The notes under the pieces are model-generated. The model saw only the letters and a program-made list of their open reading frames with translations. It had not been told where the DNA came from and did not search any database. From the IMG/VR virus record IMGVR_UViG_3300046450_002391, positions 1 to 21,403 of that record: a DNA stretch of 21,403 nucleotides. The stretch is one strand, 5' to 3'. Below, in pieces: positions 20,516 to 21,403 of the stretch; position 1 is the first letter of the stretch, and each line of letters opens with the position of its first letter. Origin of the DNA: a virus. A program made the translations under genes and the position numbers.

Positions 20516-20803
20516 ATGGAATTGGATCCACGGGATGTATTAATGTTTCAGGCTAAGAGGGATTTTGTGAATTTATACAAAAGCTTCCTTATTATACTGG
20601 AGGATTTGGAAAAGGAAAATGAAATTTCATTTAACAAGTTAAAGCGACAGCTTCCAGAAGCTAATGGCGCTCTTGATTGTGCTAATTACTTTGACGAAGC
20701 AAAAATGGAATATTTAAGGAAAAAGATTTTGGATTTAGGTAACGGCTCTATACGGCACTTTAATGCAGAGCTGGAGAAATATAATATTAATTTTAATATA
20801 TAG
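20516..20803 (+). CDS. Small helical protein of unknown function (95 aa)
   Basis: ATG 20516 follows a GTGTA-type box. The product is largely helical and charged: RDFVNLYKSFLIILEDLEKE (about 15-34), EISFNKLKRQLPEANGALDC (about 36-55), then FDEAKMEYLRKKILDL (about 59-74). It lies between tail-tube genes and a large charged protein, where tail assembly chaperones are common. The next gene is in the same frame but two stop codons stand between (20801-20803 and 20813-20815), so a -1 frameshift fusion as in lambda G/GT is not supported. Function unknown. Confidence 0.6.
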   Translation: MELDPRDVLMFQAKRDFVNLYKSFLIILEDLEKENEISFNKLKRQLPEANGALDCANYFDEAKMEYLRKKILDLGNGSIRHFNAELEKYNINFNI

Positions 20804-20821
20804 AAAAGGTTTTAAGGAAAA

Positions 20822-21403
20822 ATGGCTAAAAGAGAACTATATAGTTTTACGATAGAACTTGAACGGGAAGTAGAAAAAGAAGTTCAAGTTGAAAGAGAAG
20901 TAGAGGTCGAAAAGGAAGTCGAAGTTGAAAAGCGCCGAAAGAATAAGAAGACCAATAAATTTGAGAAGTATACCACAACCGTCACTAAGAAGGTAAAGGA
21001 GAAGCAGCTCGTCCCTGAGACGAGAACAGAGACCGAAGTGACCCCTGTGCGTATCGCTCTTACGAAACCCACACGATCCCAACTTGAGGATGGGGATATG
21101 TTTTATAGCATATGGCTTAATAAATTTATCAAGATGGGACTATTAACAAGGTCAATGCTGGCCAAACAGCATTTGGATTTGGGAGGCACCCTTAATGATG
21201 ACGAGAAGCAAAAGTATTCTCAGTTATACGTCAAGCTTTACGAGAAACAAATGATTGTCCAACGCCTGGGTATTCTCGGGGAGGACGAAATGAGTAACGA
21301 TCAACGAGAACGGCTCGACAGTGCTATTGCAGAACTAGGCTTAATTCGTAAGGAGCTTACCGATTTCGAAACCGTACAAGCAGCCATGTTTGAGCATACC
21401 GCA
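20822..21403 (+). CDS. Charged repeat-containing protein, 5' part (partial, 194 codons)
   Basis: ATG 20822 is preceded by AAGGA (20815-20819), a usable Shine-Dalgarno, and the frame stays open to the window end. Residues about 14-38 are built from degenerate E-V-E/K steps (EREVEKEVQVEREVEVEK), a low-complexity charged strand or helix. Then comes a basic stretch (RRKNKKTNKFEKYTTTVTKK) and TETEVTPVRIALTKPTRSQL (about 69-88), followed by a helical domain with DMFYSIWLNKFIKMGLLTRS and YSQLYVKLYEKQMIVQRLG. Position after the tail-tube genes suggests a tail structural or assembly protein. The family is not recognised. Confidence 0.65.
   Translation, partial: MAKRELYSFTIELEREVEKEVQVEREVEVEKEVEVEKRRKNKKTNKFEKYTTTVTKKVKEKQLVPETRTETEVTPVRIALTKPTRSQLEDGDMFYSIWLNKFIKMGLLTRSMLAKQHLDLGGTLNDDEKQKYSQLYVKLYEKQMIVQRLGILGEDEMSNDQRERLDSAIAELGLIRKELTDFETVQAAMFEHTA

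Noticed and set aside
20837-21082. Minus-strand frames opposite the charged repeat gene
   Set aside because: Their Phe/Leu/Ser-rich translations are the antisense of the Glu/Lys/Val-rich + strand tract, so they are shadows, not membrane proteins.
20516-21403. Tail assembly chaperone pair joined by programmed frameshift
   Set aside because: The two genes are in the same frame and separated by two in-frame stops; no slippery heptamer was found near the end of the first gene.
1-21403. CRISPR arrays, tRNA genes, insertion sequences or attachment sites
   Set aside because: No regularly spaced repeats, cloverleaf-like sequence, transposase or integrase coding region was seen on either strand.

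Overview
The window is a contiguous piece of a tailed double-stranded DNA bacteriophage (Caudoviricetes) genome: a recognisable PhoH-like ATPase, a phage-type sigma-like factor, then terminase, portal, protease/scaffold, capsid, neck and tail-tube genes in the usual virion-assembly order. The DNA looks AT-rich, genes are tightly packed and often overlap by 1 to 47 bases, and few starts carry a good Shine-Dalgarno sequence. No host gene, integrase, tRNA or CRISPR array was seen. The host cannot be named. No tail sheath gene is seen before the window ends, so long non-contractile versus contractile tail is open.

Layout. 1-210: end of an acidic protein and a 30-residue membrane peptide, both +. 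211-395: non-coding convergence zone with a hairpin and homopolymer runs. 396-1390: four small minus-strand genes (unknown acidic protein, unknown protein, a possible MbcA/ParS-like domain, a spanin-like membrane/coiled-coil protein). 1391-1426: a very short divergent control region. 1427-8818: a + strand block with PhoH-like ATPase, membrane-anchored GAF-like protein, zinc-ribbon protein, sigma-70-like factor with a cysteine cluster, unknown 351-residue protein, a C2H2 zinc finger/ERCC4 nuclease fusion, a 76-residue protein, large terminase, a DUF115-like protein and a 45-residue coiled-coil peptide. 8863-14316: portal, protease-scaffold fusion, probable decoration protein and HK97-fold-type major capsid protein, closed by a strong terminator. 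14445-17268: AT-hook/SAP-like protein and four neck or tail-completion candidates. 17358-20482: three consecutive related tail-tube-like proteins, the first followed by a second strong terminator. 20516-21403: a small unknown protein and the start of a charged repeat protein cut by the window edge.

How it fits together. The terminase would pump DNA through the portal into a shell made by the capsid and decoration proteins on the scaffold, which the fused protease would then remove; the neck genes close the head and join the tail tube. The most unusual signal is regulatory: a GTGTA-plus-AT motif sits at almost fixed distance (its first G 14 to 18 bases upstream) before the start codons of genes that head translation units on both strands, which would place a -10 box so close that the mRNAs could be leaderless. 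A sigma-like factor encoded in the same window is a natural candidate reader. Other notable items are the C2H2-ERCC4 nuclease beside the terminase, duplicated tube-like domains in three tandem tail genes, and a probable internal start giving a separate scaffold protein.
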